Shown here: positions 18,530 to 28,752 of the stretch, one piece after another | Layout: every line of letters starts with the position of its first letter | How positions within the stretch are numbered: position 1 is the first letter of the stretch | NCBI RefSeq assembly: GCF_009834025.1 | Contig: NZ_CP047156.1 | Coordinates: forward strand, 124,001-188,000 | Length of the DNA stretch: 64,000 nucleotides | Origin: Epidermidibacterium keratini | GTDB lineage: Bacteria > Actinomycetota > Actinomycetes > Mycobacteriales > Antricoccaceae | Reading direction: 5' to 3' | Translations under genes and position numbers: made by a program | Notes under the pieces: model-generated | Seen by the model: only the letters and a program-made list of their open reading frames with translations | What the model was told of the DNA's origin: nothing | The model's database searches: none

Positions 18530-21049
18530 TTAGGCGCCGGGCTGAGAGGCCTGATCGAGGTCGAAGTCGGGTACGCCGGCAGTGATGAGCGAGCCGTCGG
18601 AGCGGCGGCCGCCGATGATCGGCGAGGTGCCCAGCAGCCCGTCGATGCGCGGGCCCTGGCCATCCAGCGGCACCGATACCGGGCTCCCCCGCCGTACCGT
18701 CACCTCTTCGCCGCGCACGGACACCGTCGCCTCATCGCCGGTCTCGGCGTCGAACTCGATCGCGTCCGCCGTCAGGTGCACCTTCAGTCGCGTGCCACGC
18801 AAGGTGATGCGAAACGTCAGCGACGGCCACGACTTCGGCAGCCGCGGGTCGAAGGTGATCGTGCCGTTGTAGTCGCGCATCCCGCCGAACCCGTTGACGA
18901 GCGCACACCACACGCCACCGGCCGAGGCGACGTGTACGCCGTCCACCGTGTTGCCGTGCAGATCAGCGAGGTCGACGAACAGTGCCTTGAGGAAGTAGTC
19001 CATCGCCATCTCGTGATAGCCGACTTCCGCGGCGATGATCGACTGCACGACCGCTGACAACGTCGAGTCGCCGGTGGTGATCGGGTCGTAGTACTCGAAG
19101 TCGGCCCGCTTCTCATCGAGGCTGAAGTGATCGCCCTGTAGGAAGAGCGCGAGTACGACGTCGGCCTGCTTGAGCACCTGAAAGCGGTAGATCACCAGCG
19201 GGTGGTAGTGCAGCAGCAGCGGCTTGCGCTCCGGCGGGGTGACGGCCAGGTTCCAGACCTCGCGGTCCAGGAAGTGCTCGTCCTGCGGGTGGATGCCCAG
19301 TCCCTCGTCGTACGGGATCGTCATGCCGTCCGCGGCGCGGCGCCACTCGGCCGGCTCATCGTCGGTGATGTGCAGTCGCGCCTGCAGTCGGCGATACCCG
19401 TCCGGGTCCTCGGCCTTCAGCAGCTCCACCGTCTCGGCCGCGCGCCGCAGGTTGTAGCGCGCCATGACGTTGGTGAAGAGGTTGTTGTTGACGACCGTCG
19501 TGTACTCGTCGGGTCCGGTGACCGAGTGGATGTGGAAAGTCTGGTCACCATTGGTGCGCCAGAACCCGAGATCCATCCACATGCGTGCCGTCTCGACGAA
19601 AATGTCCGCGCCCTCGCGTGCCATCAGGTCGGTATCGCCGGTCGCATCGACGTACTTGCTCATCGCGTGGGCCACGTCGGCGTCGATGTGGTACTGCGCC
19701 GTACCTGCCGCGTAGTACGCCGACGCCTCTTCACCATTGATCGTGCGCCAGGGGAACAGCGCCCCGCGCTGCGCGAGCTCGCGCGCCCGCTCGCGCGCCG
19801 CCGGCAGCATGTTATGCCGCGCCCGGATCAGGTTGCGCGCGAAGTCCGGCGAGGTATAGGTCAAAAACGGCATCACATAGATCTCGGTGTCCCAGAAATA
19901 GTGACCCTCATAGCCCGACCCCGTGACGCCCTTCGCCGAGACGCCGAGCGTGTCGGCTCGAGCGCTGGCCTGCGCGAGCTGGAAGATGTTCCAGCGCACG
20001 GCCTGCTCGATCTCGGGGTGATCGGCAACCTCGACGTCCGAGCGTGCCCAGAAGTCGCCCAGCCACTCCTGCTGCTCGCGGACGTAGTGCTCGTGGCCCT
20101 CGTCGCGGACGCGGTCGAGGGTACGGCGCACACGGTCGACGAGCTCGCGCACCGGCACGCCGCGCGAGGTGTGGTAGGCGACCGACTTCAGGATCGTGAT
20201 CTTCTGACCCGCCTTGGCCTGGATGCGATATACCTTGCGCCCCAGGTCATCTTCGGTCGAGTTGAGCTCTTCGTAGTCGTTGTCGGTGATGATCTGATGG
20301 TCCGCGCCGACCGCCAGGGTCATCCCGGAGTTGATCGCGCGGTAGCCGAGGATCATCCGCCGCTCGCTGTGCCAGTTCATCACCGGCTCGAGCACGCGCG
20401 AGTCAAACCGGCTTGCCCGACGAGGGTCAAACCCTTCGCCCATCGCGGCGGACTTCACGTGGTACTCGTCCTTGCCGTCCTGGCGGTTGAGGATCTGCGA
20501 GGACACCACGATCGGCGCGTCACCGTTGAGCAGCTCGACCTCGAGGCTCAACAGCGCAAGATGGCGCTGGGTAAAGGAGATCATGCGCCGCGAAGTGACC
20601 TTCACGAGCTTGCCGGCCGGCGTACGCCAGAGCAGCTCTCGGGTGAGTACGCCGGTGCGGAAGTCCAGCGTGCGGTCGTACTCCTGCAGGTCGGCGGTCG
20701 ACAGCAGCAGCGGCTCGTCGTCGACGTACAGCTTCATCACCTTGGCATCCGGGACGTTGACGATCGTCTGTCCGGTGCGCGCGAAGCCAAACGCCTCCTC
20801 GGCGTGCCGGATGCGCCACGTCTCGTGGAAGCCGTTGATGAACGTGCCGTGGTAGTGCGCGTCGCGGCCCTCTTCAGGGTTGCCGCGCATGCCGAGGTAG
20901 CCGTTGCCGACGGCAAAGAGCGACTCGGTGGTGCCGAGGTCGTCGGCCGAGTAGCTGACTTCGCGCAGCGCCCACGGGTCGACCGGGAAGCGGCACCGAT
21001 CTATCGGGTCGCTGGGTGCGACCGGCGGTGCCTCGGTCTGGTTGGTCAC
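18530..21049 (-). CDS. Glycoside hydrolase family 65 disaccharide phosphorylase
   Basis: 839 residues. GH65 enzymes split alpha-glucosides (maltose, trehalose, kojibiose, trehalose 6-phosphate) with phosphate to give beta-glucose 1-phosphate. An N-terminal beta-sandwich (FAVGNGYLGMRGNPEEG) precedes the alpha-barrel (GHYFWDTEIYVMPFL). The catalytic acid is the Glu in HSVTGPDEYTT near residue 515, and LHYHPLVIYRFQVLKQADV is the family's phosphate-site region. The GTG start overlaps the stop of the phosphoglucomutase gene by one base (TAGTG), and AAGGAG lies 10 nt upstream. This pair matches Rv3401-Rv3400 of M. tuberculosis. The exact substrate cannot be read from sequence. Confidence 0.9.
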   Translation of the reverse strand: MTNQTEAPPVAPSDPIDRCRFPVDPWALREVSYSADDLGTTESLFAVGNGYLGMRGNPEEGRDAHYHGTFINGFHETWRIRHAEEAFGFARTGQTIVNVPDAKVMKLYVDDEPLLLSTADLQEYDRTLDFRTGVLTRELLWRTPAGKLVKVTSRRMISFTQRHLALLSLEVELLNGDAPIVVSSQILNRQDGKDEYHVKSAAMGEGFDPRRASRFDSRVLEPVMNWHSERRMILGYRAINSGMTLAVGADHQIITDNDYEELNSTEDDLGRKVYRIQAKAGQKITILKSVAYHTSRGVPVRELVDRVRRTLDRVRDEGHEHYVREQQEWLGDFWARSDVEVADHPEIEQAVRWNIFQLAQASARADTLGVSAKGVTGSGYEGHYFWDTEIYVMPFLTYTSPDFARNLIRARHNMLPAARERARELAQRGALFPWRTINGEEASAYYAAGTAQYHIDADVAHAMSKYVDATGDTDLMAREGADIFVETARMWMDLGFWRTNGDQTFHIHSVTGPDEYTTVVNNNLFTNVMARYNLRRAAETVELLKAEDPDGYRRLQARLHITDDEPAEWRRAADGMTIPYDEGLGIHPQDEHFLDREVWNLAVTPPERKPLLLHYHPLVIYRFQVLKQADVVLALFLQGDHFSLDEKRADFEYYDPITTGDSTLSAVVQSIIAAEVGYHEMAMDYFLKALFVDLADLHGNTVDGVHVASAGGVWCALVNGFGGMRDYNGTITFDPRLPKSWPSLTFRITLRGTRLKVHLTADAIEFDAETGDEATVSVRGEEVTVRRGSPVSVPLDGQGPRIDGLLGTSPIIGGRRSDGSLITAGVPDFDLDQASQPGA

Positions 21050-21762
21050 TAGATGAGCTCCTTGAGGTCGGCGACCGCGATGTCGGCGCCGTTGTCGATC
21101 AGGTTCTGCGCGCCCGCCCCACGGTCGACCCCGACAACGAGCCCGAAGTCCCCGGCGCGGCCGGCAGCGACCCCGCTGACCGCGTCCTCGACAACGACGG
21201 ACGCAGCAGGCGTCGTACCGGCCAGCTGTGCGCCGTACTCGAAGGTGTCCGGAGCGGGTTTGCCGGCCAGGTCCTGCGCCACGGCGACATTGCCATCGAC
21301 GACGAACGCGAACCGGTCGGCCAGCCCGGCGGCCTCAAGCACGGCGGGGGCGTTGCGTGAGGATGACACCACTCCGAGCACGAGGTCGGTATCGGCGAGG
21401 GCATCCAGCAGCGCGACCGAGCCAGGGTACGCCTCCACACCCTCGTCGCGCAGAACCCCGGTAAAGAAGGCATTCTTGCGGTGGCCAAGGCCGGCGACGG
21501 TGTCGGCCTCGGGGGGATCATCGGGCTCGCCCTCGGGCAGGACGATCTCGCGCGAAGCGAGGAAGGAGCGGACTCCATCTAGGCGCGGCTTGCCGTCGAC
21601 GTACTGGAAATAGTCGTCGGCGGTGTACGGCGCGCTCTGGGGATCGCGGGCGCGTAGGAACTCGTTGAACATCCGCTCCCACGCACGCATGTGCACGTCA
21701 GCGGTCGGCGTGATCACGCCGTCGAGGTCGAATAGGACTGCTCTGTAGTCGGACCACTCCAC
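21049..21762 (-). CDS. Beta-phosphoglucomutase (HAD superfamily)
   Basis: 237 residues. It converts beta-glucose 1-phosphate, the product of the adjoining GH65 enzyme, to glucose 6-phosphate. HAD motifs: AVLFDLDGVITPTADVH (nucleophile Asp), VVSSSRNAP, GKPAPDTFEYG and VVEDAVSGVAAG. The start is set at GTG 21760-21762 (MEWSDYRAV): TACGAT lies 6 nt upstream, suggesting a leaderless transcript, and this leaves 65 nt for divergent promoters. The longer frame to 21819 would begin 8 nt from the divergent VKOR start. Confidence 0.85.
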   Translation of the reverse strand: MEWSDYRAVLFDLDGVITPTADVHMRAWERMFNEFLRARDPQSAPYTADDYFQYVDGKPRLDGVRSFLASREIVLPEGEPDDPPEADTVAGLGHRKNAFFTGVLRDEGVEAYPGSVALLDALADTDLVLGVVSSSRNAPAVLEAAGLADRFAFVVDGNVAVAQDLAGKPAPDTFEYGAQLAGTTPAASVVVEDAVSGVAAGRAGDFGLVVGVDRGAGAQNLIDNGADIAVADLKELI

Positions 21763-21827
21763 GTGACAATCGTAGAGATTGCGACCCGGCTCGTCCGCCA
21801 GACCCGCCTGCGCGCACACTAGATGGC

Positions 21828-22529
21828 ATGGAACGCCTAGCCACGGACGATCGCGTCGAGGAGAACGACAACCTCGCTGACGAGGGGTTTGTCGACGACG
21901 ACGCCCAGTACGACGACCTTGAGGAGGAGTCGTACGACGTCGACGAGCGCGATCGCGCGCCTCGCAGCCTCGGCTGGATCCTGACTCTGGGTGGCATCTT
22001 CGGGTTCCTCGGTGCCTTCATCCTGACCATTGAGCGGCTTGAGCTGCTCAAGGACCCCAACTACATGCCGACCTGCAGCATCGACTCGGTCCTGCAGTGC
22101 AGCGCGGTGATGACCTCCAACCAAGCCGAGGCCTTCGGGTTCCCGAACCCGATCATCGGCATCATCGCGTTTCCCATCGTGATCCTGACCGGCGTACTCG
22201 CCCTGGCGCGGGTCGACCTGCCGGCGTGGTACTGGCGCTGGACGATGGTCGGGATGCTCTACGGCCTGGTGTTCGTGGGCTGGCTGATCAGCCAGAGCCT
22301 CTACGAGATCCGCGCGCTATGCCCCTACTGCATGGTCGTGTGGGCGGCGATGATCCCGATGTTCTGGCGCACACTCGGCTATGCCGCCTCCAGCGGCAAG
22401 TTCGGTGATGCCGTCGCCGAGAGCGCGGTCGGCCGGGTCCTCGGCCGCTACTGGTGGGCGTTCATGATCGCCACCTACGTGCTGGTCATCGGGCTCGTGC
22501 TGCAGGCGTTCCCCTACTACTTCTTCTAG
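21828..22529 (+). CDS. Vitamin K epoxide reductase family membrane protein
   Basis: 233 residues. Bacterial VKOR homologues re-oxidise DsbA-like proteins by passing electrons to menaquinone. An acidic cytoplasmic N-terminus of ~45 residues precedes about five membrane helices. The loop pair Cys83/Cys91 (CSIDSVLQC) and the active-site CPYC (Cys165/Cys168) are both present, so the enzyme should be active. It has no fused thioredoxin domain and no DsbA neighbour in view. Transcribed alone, divergent from the phosphoglucomutase gene. Confidence 0.9.
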   Translation: MERLATDDRVEENDNLADEGFVDDDAQYDDLEEESYDVDERDRAPRSLGWILTLGGIFGFLGAFILTIERLELLKDPNYMPTCSIDSVLQCSAVMTSNQAEAFGFPNPIIGIIAFPIVILTGVLALARVDLPAWYWRWTMVGMLYGLVFVGWLISQSLYEIRALCPYCMVVWAAMIPMFWRTLGYAASSGKFGDAVAESAVGRVLGRYWWAFMIATYVLVIGLVLQAFPYYFF

Positions 22530-22543
22530 ACATCACGAGCCCC

Positions 22544-22602
22544 ACGCGCGGTGGGTTCTGCACCGATAATCGCCCGTTATCGGTGGTGAACCCACCGCGC
22601 GT
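22544..22602. terminator. Large nested hairpin between convergent genes
   Basis: A 15-bp outer stem ACGCGCGGTGGGTTC (22544-22558 with 22588-22602) encloses a 9-bp inner stem CACCGATAA/TTATCGGTG around TCGCCCG. It lies between the convergent VKOR and pheT genes, so it probably terminates both. No T-run follows. Confidence 0.65.
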
Positions 22603-22625
22603 TGCGTAGGTGAGCCGGCGCCGCC

Positions 22626-25100
22626 CTAGCGGAGTACGGCGTTGTGCTCGGCGGCCAGCGCGTCGATGATCGCCTGGCGGACCGCGGTCGTCTCCTCGTG
22701 CGAAAGCGTGCGGTCCGCAGCGCGCAGCGATAGCGCGAACGCGACGCTGCGTTTGCCTTCGCCGACCTGCTGACCGGTGTAGACGTCGAAGACCTCGACG
22801 TCCTCCAGCAGCTCTCCCCCGGCCTTGCGGATCGTCGCGAGCAGCGCGGCTGCAGGCACGGAGGCGTCGGCGAGTACGGCGAGGTCCTGCACAGCGCGCG
22901 GGTAGGGCGAGACGTCCGGCGGTCCGGTGACCGGCTGGCCGGCGGCGATCAGGGCCCCGAGGTTGAGCTCGGCGACCGCCGTACGGCGCGGCACCTCCAG
23001 CGCATCGCACACCCCCGGGTGCAGCTCGCCGGCGTACCCGACGACCGCGCCATCAGCGAGCGTGATGACCGCGCAGCGCCCCGGGTGCCACGGTGCGTGG
23101 CTGCCGGCTTCGATGACCACGTCGGCGCTCACCGACTCGGCGAGCTCGCGGGCTGCCTCGACGGCATCGCGCCACGACGCCGGTTCGGCACCGGCGAACC
23201 ACGTCTTCGGTGAGACGTCCCCGGTGAGCGCGACGGCCGCGTGCAGCCGCTCGATCGGCAGCGCCGCCTCGAGCGCCGCGAGCTCGGAGTCGCTGGGGTG
23301 GATACCGACATCGATCTGCGGAGCCGACGGGCGCTGCTCGTCCTTCTCGAAGAAGACCGTGCCGGTCTCGAAGACCGCGACATCGCGGGCGCCGCGGCTG
23401 ACATTGCGGCGTACGGCACCCAGCAGTCCGGGTAGCAGCGTGCTGCGAAGGGTGCGCTGCTCAGCTGAGATCGGGTTGGCCAGCGCGACGGTGCGGCGGC
23501 GCTGGTCGTCGGCCGGGATCTTCATCCGGTCGAGATCCGCATCGTCCTGGAACGACATGGACGGGGTCTCGACGAACCCGGCGTAGCCGAGCGCGCGCGA
23601 AGCCCAGCGGCGGGCCCGCTGCGGCGGGGTGAGCCCGCGGCCGGCCTGCGCCTGCGGCAGCACTGACGGGATGTTGTCGTAACCGTCGATGCGCGCGACC
23701 TCCTCGGCGAATCGGTTGGGCTCGACGAAGTCCGGCCGCCACGACGGCGGGGTGACGGTGAGCGTGGGCGCGCTGCCCTCGACGGCGGCGCCGACCGCGC
23801 GCAGCGAGTCGGTCACCGTCTGGTCGGCGTACTCGACGCCGATGAGCGCGCTGATCGCCGGTACGTCGACCTGGTGCGACTGCGGCAGCGCAGGCTCGCC
23901 GACGGTTGAGGTCGGCTCGGGGGTTCCTCCCCCGAACTCGACCAGCAAGCGGCTCGACAGCTCTATCGCCGCGGGTCCGGCGAGCGGGTCGACACCGCGC
24001 TCGAACCGCTTGCCGGCCTCGGTGATGAGCCCGTGGCGGCGCGCGGTGCGGCTGGTGGTGCTCGGGTCGAAGTGCGCCGCCTCGAGCAGGATGTTGCTTG
24101 TGGTGTCGGAGATCTCGGCCCATTCGGCACCCATGACACCGGCGAGCCCCTGGATGGCGGCGTCGTCGGTGATGAGCAGGTCCTCACCGGCGGTCAGTGG
24201 GCGACGCACGTCGTCGAGGGTCACGATGCTCTCGCCCTCGCGGGCCATCCTCACGACGATCCGTCCGGACAGCTTGTCCAGGTCGTAGGCGTGCAGCGGC
24301 TGACCGGTCAGCAGCATGACGTAGTTCGTGACATCAACGGCAAGACTGATCGGGCGCATGCCGGCGGCGCTCAACCGCTGCTGCATCCAGTCCGGGCTCG
24401 CCGCCTGCGGGTCGAAGCCGCGGATGATCCGGGTCGAGAACCGGTCGCACGCAGGACATTGCAGCTCGACCGGGAAGCCGTCGGCGAACTCCGGCTCGCC
24501 GGCCGCATCGAGTGGGTCGGTGTAGTCGACGCGAAGCCCGGCAGCGACTTCGCGACCGATGCCGCGCATCGAGAGCTGGTAGCCGCGATCGGGCGTCGGC
24601 TCGGTGACGAACACGGTCTGGTGCAGCCCGAGGTAGTCCACGGCGTCCGCGCCGACCGGCGCATCTGGTGGCAGCACGAGAATGCCGTCGTGCTCGTCGC
24701 CGAGGCCCATCTCGCGGGCCGAGCAGATCATGCCGTCGGAGACTTTGCCGTAGGTCTTGCGGGCCGAGATGTGGAAGTCGCCGGGCAGTACGGCGCCCGG
24801 CAGCGCGGCAACGACCCGGTCACCGACTGCGAAGTTCGTCGCGCCGCACACGATGCCGCGGGTGTCTTCGGGCGCGTCACCGAAGCGCACCTGGGCGAAG
24901 CGGATGGGTTTCTTGAACTCGGTGAGCTCCTCGATCTCCATCACTTCGCCGACGCGCAGGCCGTCGATGTCGTCCGGGCCCATGCCGCCGACCTCGTCGA
25001 CCTCGATGCCGAGATCGTCGAGCAGGTCGGCGATCTGCTGCGGGGTCTTCGCCGCGACCTCGGGGACCAGCTCGGTCAGCCAGGACAGCGGTACTCGCAT
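22626..25100 (-). CDS. pheT: Phenylalanyl-tRNA synthetase beta subunit
   Basis: 824 residues, beta chain of the alpha2-beta2 enzyme. It provides the editing domain and tRNA contacts. N-terminal MRVPLSWLTELVPEV, a tRNA-binding OB domain (RFAQVRFGDAPEDTRGIVCGA), B3/B4 editing region (ITDDAAIQGLAGVMGAEWAE), B5 and a C-terminal anticodon-binding FDX-ACB domain (SPYPRAVQDLAVLADASVPA). It starts 3 nt after the pheS stop. Confidence 0.97.
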   Translation of the reverse strand: MRVPLSWLTELVPEVAAKTPQQIADLLDDLGIEVDEVGGMGPDDIDGLRVGEVMEIEELTEFKKPIRFAQVRFGDAPEDTRGIVCGATNFAVGDRVVAALPGAVLPGDFHISARKTYGKVSDGMICSAREMGLGDEHDGILVLPPDAPVGADAVDYLGLHQTVFVTEPTPDRGYQLSMRGIGREVAAGLRVDYTDPLDAAGEPEFADGFPVELQCPACDRFSTRIIRGFDPQAASPDWMQQRLSAAGMRPISLAVDVTNYVMLLTGQPLHAYDLDKLSGRIVVRMAREGESIVTLDDVRRPLTAGEDLLITDDAAIQGLAGVMGAEWAEISDTTSNILLEAAHFDPSTTSRTARRHGLITEAGKRFERGVDPLAGPAAIELSSRLLVEFGGGTPEPTSTVGEPALPQSHQVDVPAISALIGVEYADQTVTDSLRAVGAAVEGSAPTLTVTPPSWRPDFVEPNRFAEEVARIDGYDNIPSVLPQAQAGRGLTPPQRARRWASRALGYAGFVETPSMSFQDDADLDRMKIPADDQRRRTVALANPISAEQRTLRSTLLPGLLGAVRRNVSRGARDVAVFETGTVFFEKDEQRPSAPQIDVGIHPSDSELAALEAALPIERLHAAVALTGDVSPKTWFAGAEPASWRDAVEAARELAESVSADVVIEAGSHAPWHPGRCAVITLADGAVVGYAGELHPGVCDALEVPRRTAVAELNLGALIAAGQPVTGPPDVSPYPRAVQDLAVLADASVPAAALLATIRKAGGELLEDVEVFDVYTGQQVGEGKRSVAFALSLRAADRTLSHEETTAVRQAIIDALAAEHNAVLR

Positions 25101-25103
25101 GCT

Positions 25104-26222
<1,119 letters not shown>

Positions 26223-26257
26223 CTATGCGGCGGCGCACCTGAGTTTCGGCGGTGGGC

Positions 26258-27895
26258 TCAGTGCCCGCGAAAGGCCTCCTCAAGCCACCACGAGCCGTGT
26301 TCGCTGGTCACCTTCGCATCGATGAGGAACGGCACGTCCTGCGGCCCGGCAAGCCAGTCACGCAGCGGGCTCAGGTCCTCGGGGCGGCGTATGACGGCGG
26401 CCTCGAAACCGTAGCCGCGCGCGACCTGCGCCAGGTCGGTGTCCGGGAACCGCACCGTCTGCAGGTCCGCTCCCTGCGGTCCGAAGTGGTGGACCTCGGC
26501 GCCGTACGCCGCGTCGTCGTACACGACAACAACCATCGGCAGTCCAAGGCGGCGCACCGTCTCCAGCTCGCTCGCCCCCATGAGCGCACCGCCGTCCCCG
26601 AGCGCGGCGACCGGCAGCCGGTCCGGTCTCGCGAGCGCCGCGCCGATGGCACTGGCGAGTCCGAGCCCGACAGACTGAAACGCCTGGGTGAAGCAGAACC
26701 CGAACTCGTCCGGCACCGCGCAAAACATGCTGGGGTAACCCATGAAGTTGCCCGAGTCGACGGTGATGATGCGCTCTGCAGGCAGCAGGTCGTCGATCGC
26801 GATGCTGAGCGTGCGCGGGTCGATCCGATCACCGGTCTGGGTGTCGGCGTACTCGACATCGCGCCAACGGACCTCGCTGGCAATCCGGTCGCGGAGCTCG
26901 TCGCTGCGGTATCCGGCACCGCGCGACGCGAGAGCACCACGCGTCGCCTCGGCGGTCGCCGCGACATCGCCGAGTACGCCGAAGCTCAGCTCGCGATGCG
27001 CTCCGATCGCATCGAGCGTGTCGTCGACCTGCACCACAGTTGCGTCGTCGGCGATGAGCCGGCCGTGGCGCATGGTCCACATGTTGAGCGCGCACCCCCA
27101 CCCGACGATCAGGTCGGCCTGGCTGATGAGCTCGGCGGCCAGCGGCGAGGCAAACCCGCCGGAGACATCCAGCGACCACTCACTGCCGGTGAAGAGGCCC
27201 TTGGCGACCGCCGAGGTAGCGACGAGCGCGCCGCAGTCGTCAGCGAGCTCCAGCAGCGCATCGCGGGCCGTGTTGCTGCGCGCGCCGCGGCCCGCGACGA
27301 ACACCGGTCGCTCGGCACGGTCGATCGCCTCCGCGAGTGCCCGCACGTCGGACTCCGATGCGGTCACCGGCAGCGGAGCCGGCGGCAGCTGCGGCGTACT
27401 CGCCGGCACGGCGGCGGGTTCGGACTGGACTTGCAACGGAAGGTTGAGTACGACGGTGCGCCGACCGTGCAGCGCCGTCGCGGCCGCCTCGATCACCGTC
27501 TCGACCGCGGTCTCGGGGCGGTCGATCCGCCTGGACTCGGCGCCGACGGCTGCCGCGAGCGCCGGCTGGTCGACATAAAAGTTCGAGCGTGGCTCGCTCA
27601 CCTCAGCCGCGAGCACCAGCAACGGCGTACGGCTCTTTGCCGCCTCGGCAATCCCGGTCATGGCGTTGGTCAGCCCGCACCCTTGGTGCACCGACAGCAC
27701 GCCGAGCTGGTCGCTCATTCGGGCGAAGCCGTCGGCCATGCACGCTGCGCCGCCCTCGTGACGCGCGGCGACGAACCGCGCGCCCGCCTCGACCATCGCT
27801 GACGTGACGTGGAAGTTTCCCGAGCCGACGACCCCGAACACGTGCGTCGCGCCGAGGTCGACGAGAGTGCGGCCGACGAGCTCGGCGGTGTTCAC
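26258..27895 (-). CDS. Thiamine diphosphate-dependent enzyme (acetolactate synthase-like fold)
   Basis: 545 residues with three ThDP domains in order: N-terminal PYR (HVFGVVGSGNFHVT; RHEGGAACMADGFARM with the activating Glu), central domain, and C-terminal PP domain (ALGDGGALMGASELETV to YDDAAYGAE, the Mg-ThDP motif). The GTG start overlaps the cyclase stop (GTGA), so the two work together. It could be a 2-oxo-acid decarboxylase or carboligase. With a cyclase-family hydrolase as partner, decarboxylation of an arylglyoxylate such as isatinate is one possibility, but the substrate is not readable. Confidence 0.8.
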   Translation of the reverse strand: MNTAELVGRTLVDLGATHVFGVVGSGNFHVTSAMVEAGARFVAARHEGGAACMADGFARMSDQLGVLSVHQGCGLTNAMTGIAEAAKSRTPLLVLAAEVSEPRSNFYVDQPALAAAVGAESRRIDRPETAVETVIEAAATALHGRRTVVLNLPLQVQSEPAAVPASTPQLPPAPLPVTASESDVRALAEAIDRAERPVFVAGRGARSNTARDALLELADDCGALVATSAVAKGLFTGSEWSLDVSGGFASPLAAELISQADLIVGWGCALNMWTMRHGRLIADDATVVQVDDTLDAIGAHRELSFGVLGDVAATAEATRGALASRGAGYRSDELRDRIASEVRWRDVEYADTQTGDRIDPRTLSIAIDDLLPAERIITVDSGNFMGYPSMFCAVPDEFGFCFTQAFQSVGLGLASAIGAALARPDRLPVAALGDGGALMGASELETVRRLGLPMVVVVYDDAAYGAEVHHFGPQGADLQTVRFPDTDLAQVARGYGFEAAVIRRPEDLSPLRDWLAGPQDVPFLIDAKVTSEHGSWWLEEAFRGH

Positions 27896-28668
27896 GACCG
27901 TTCGACGAGCGCGAGCACGCGCGCCGGCGATCCGGAGCCGGTCACGATCGGCAGCGGTCCGGCGACGATCACCGCGCCGGTCGCCGGCAGCTGCGCCACA
28001 TTCTGCAGTTGCGTCAGGCCGTACTTGTCGTTGCCCATCAGATAGGAGTGACAGGGAAACATCGGATCGAACGTCGGCGCCTGGCCGGCGTCGGTGCCGA
28101 CCGTCTCGACGCCGAGCCCGATCAGTGAGGACTCCTCGGCGACCCACCGTGCGCAGTCAGCCGACAGCCCGGGCGTGTGGGGACCGGCGTCGTCGGCGTT
28201 CAGGAAGTCCTCCTGAGACTCTGATCGCGCGTCCCACCCGGTCCGCACGATCAGCCAGCCGCCCTCGGGCACCGGGCCGTTCTCGGACTCCCACGCCTCG
28301 ATGTCCGAACGCTCGATGAGGAAGTCCGGATTGGCCGCGACCTGCTCGGTGACGTCGAGTACGGCGGCCGGTGCGATCAGGTGCTGAGTGGGCACCGAGG
28401 CGATGTCGGCCTTGCCCTTGCCGGTCACCCAGTGGTTGGGCGCGTCGAAGTGGGTGCCGGTGTGCTCTCCGGTGCGGAAGTTGTTCCAGTACCAGGCCGG
28501 TCCGCGGTCGTCGTACGCGCTGATCTCCTCCAGCTCGAAACGGGCGGTCTGCCCGAACTCCGGAGGCAGCGCGATGACCGGTGTCGTACTCGTGAGCGGC
28601 GCGGTGAGGTCGATGATCTCGACGGTGCCGCCTCGCAAGGCCGCAAGAAGTTCGGAAAGGACGGGCAT
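27892..28668 (-). CDS. Cyclase-family metal-dependent hydrolase (isatin hydrolase/kynurenine formamidase fold)
   Basis: 258 residues. The family metal-binding signature HTGTHFDAPNHW is present near residue 73, with the usual N-terminal EIIDLTAPLTSTTPVIALPP and C-terminal HSYLMGNDKYGLTQLQN. Members hydrolyse cyclic or formyl amides, such as isatin to isatinate or N-formylkynurenine. The ATG at 28668 has GAAGGAG upstream. It heads a two-gene operon with the ThDP enzyme and lies 84 nt from the divergent vapB-like gene. Confidence 0.85.
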   Translation of the reverse strand: MPVLSELLAALRGGTVEIIDLTAPLTSTTPVIALPPEFGQTARFELEEISAYDDRGPAWYWNNFRTGEHTGTHFDAPNHWVTGKGKADIASVPTQHLIAPAAVLDVTEQVAANPDFLIERSDIEAWESENGPVPEGGWLIVRTGWDARSESQEDFLNADDAGPHTPGLSADCARWVAEESSLIGLGVETVGTDAGQAPTFDPMFPCHSYLMGNDKYGLTQLQNVAQLPATGAVIVAGPLPIVTGSGSPARVLALVERS

Positions 28669-28715
28669 CGTGGCTCCTTCACGGATCGGTAGATGGAGAC
28701 TACCGCCGCGTGAAA

Positions 28716-28746
28716 GCATCATGATGCACGCCGCTGATGCTATGAT
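28716..28746 (+). promoter_or_regulatory. vapBC promoter with palindromic operator
   Basis: GCATCATGATGC (28716-28727) is a perfect 12-bp palindrome. TATGAT (28741-28746) is a good -10 box ending 6 nt before the antitoxin ATG, so the transcript is probably leaderless. The palindrome sits where a -35 box would be, as expected for VapBC autorepression. Confidence 0.6.
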
Positions 28747-28752
28747 GCGTCC

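Noticed and set aside
19202-21052. A 616-residue plus-strand frame opposite the GH65 gene
   Set aside because: The minus strand encodes a clear GH65 enzyme; the plus-strand product is an antisense shadow rich in Arg/Val/Asp.
21763-21819. Longer N-terminus for beta-phosphoglucomutase
   Set aside because: It would start 8 nt from the divergent VKOR start and precedes the first HAD strand with unrelated sequence; TACGAT 6 nt before GTG 21762 supports the shorter form.
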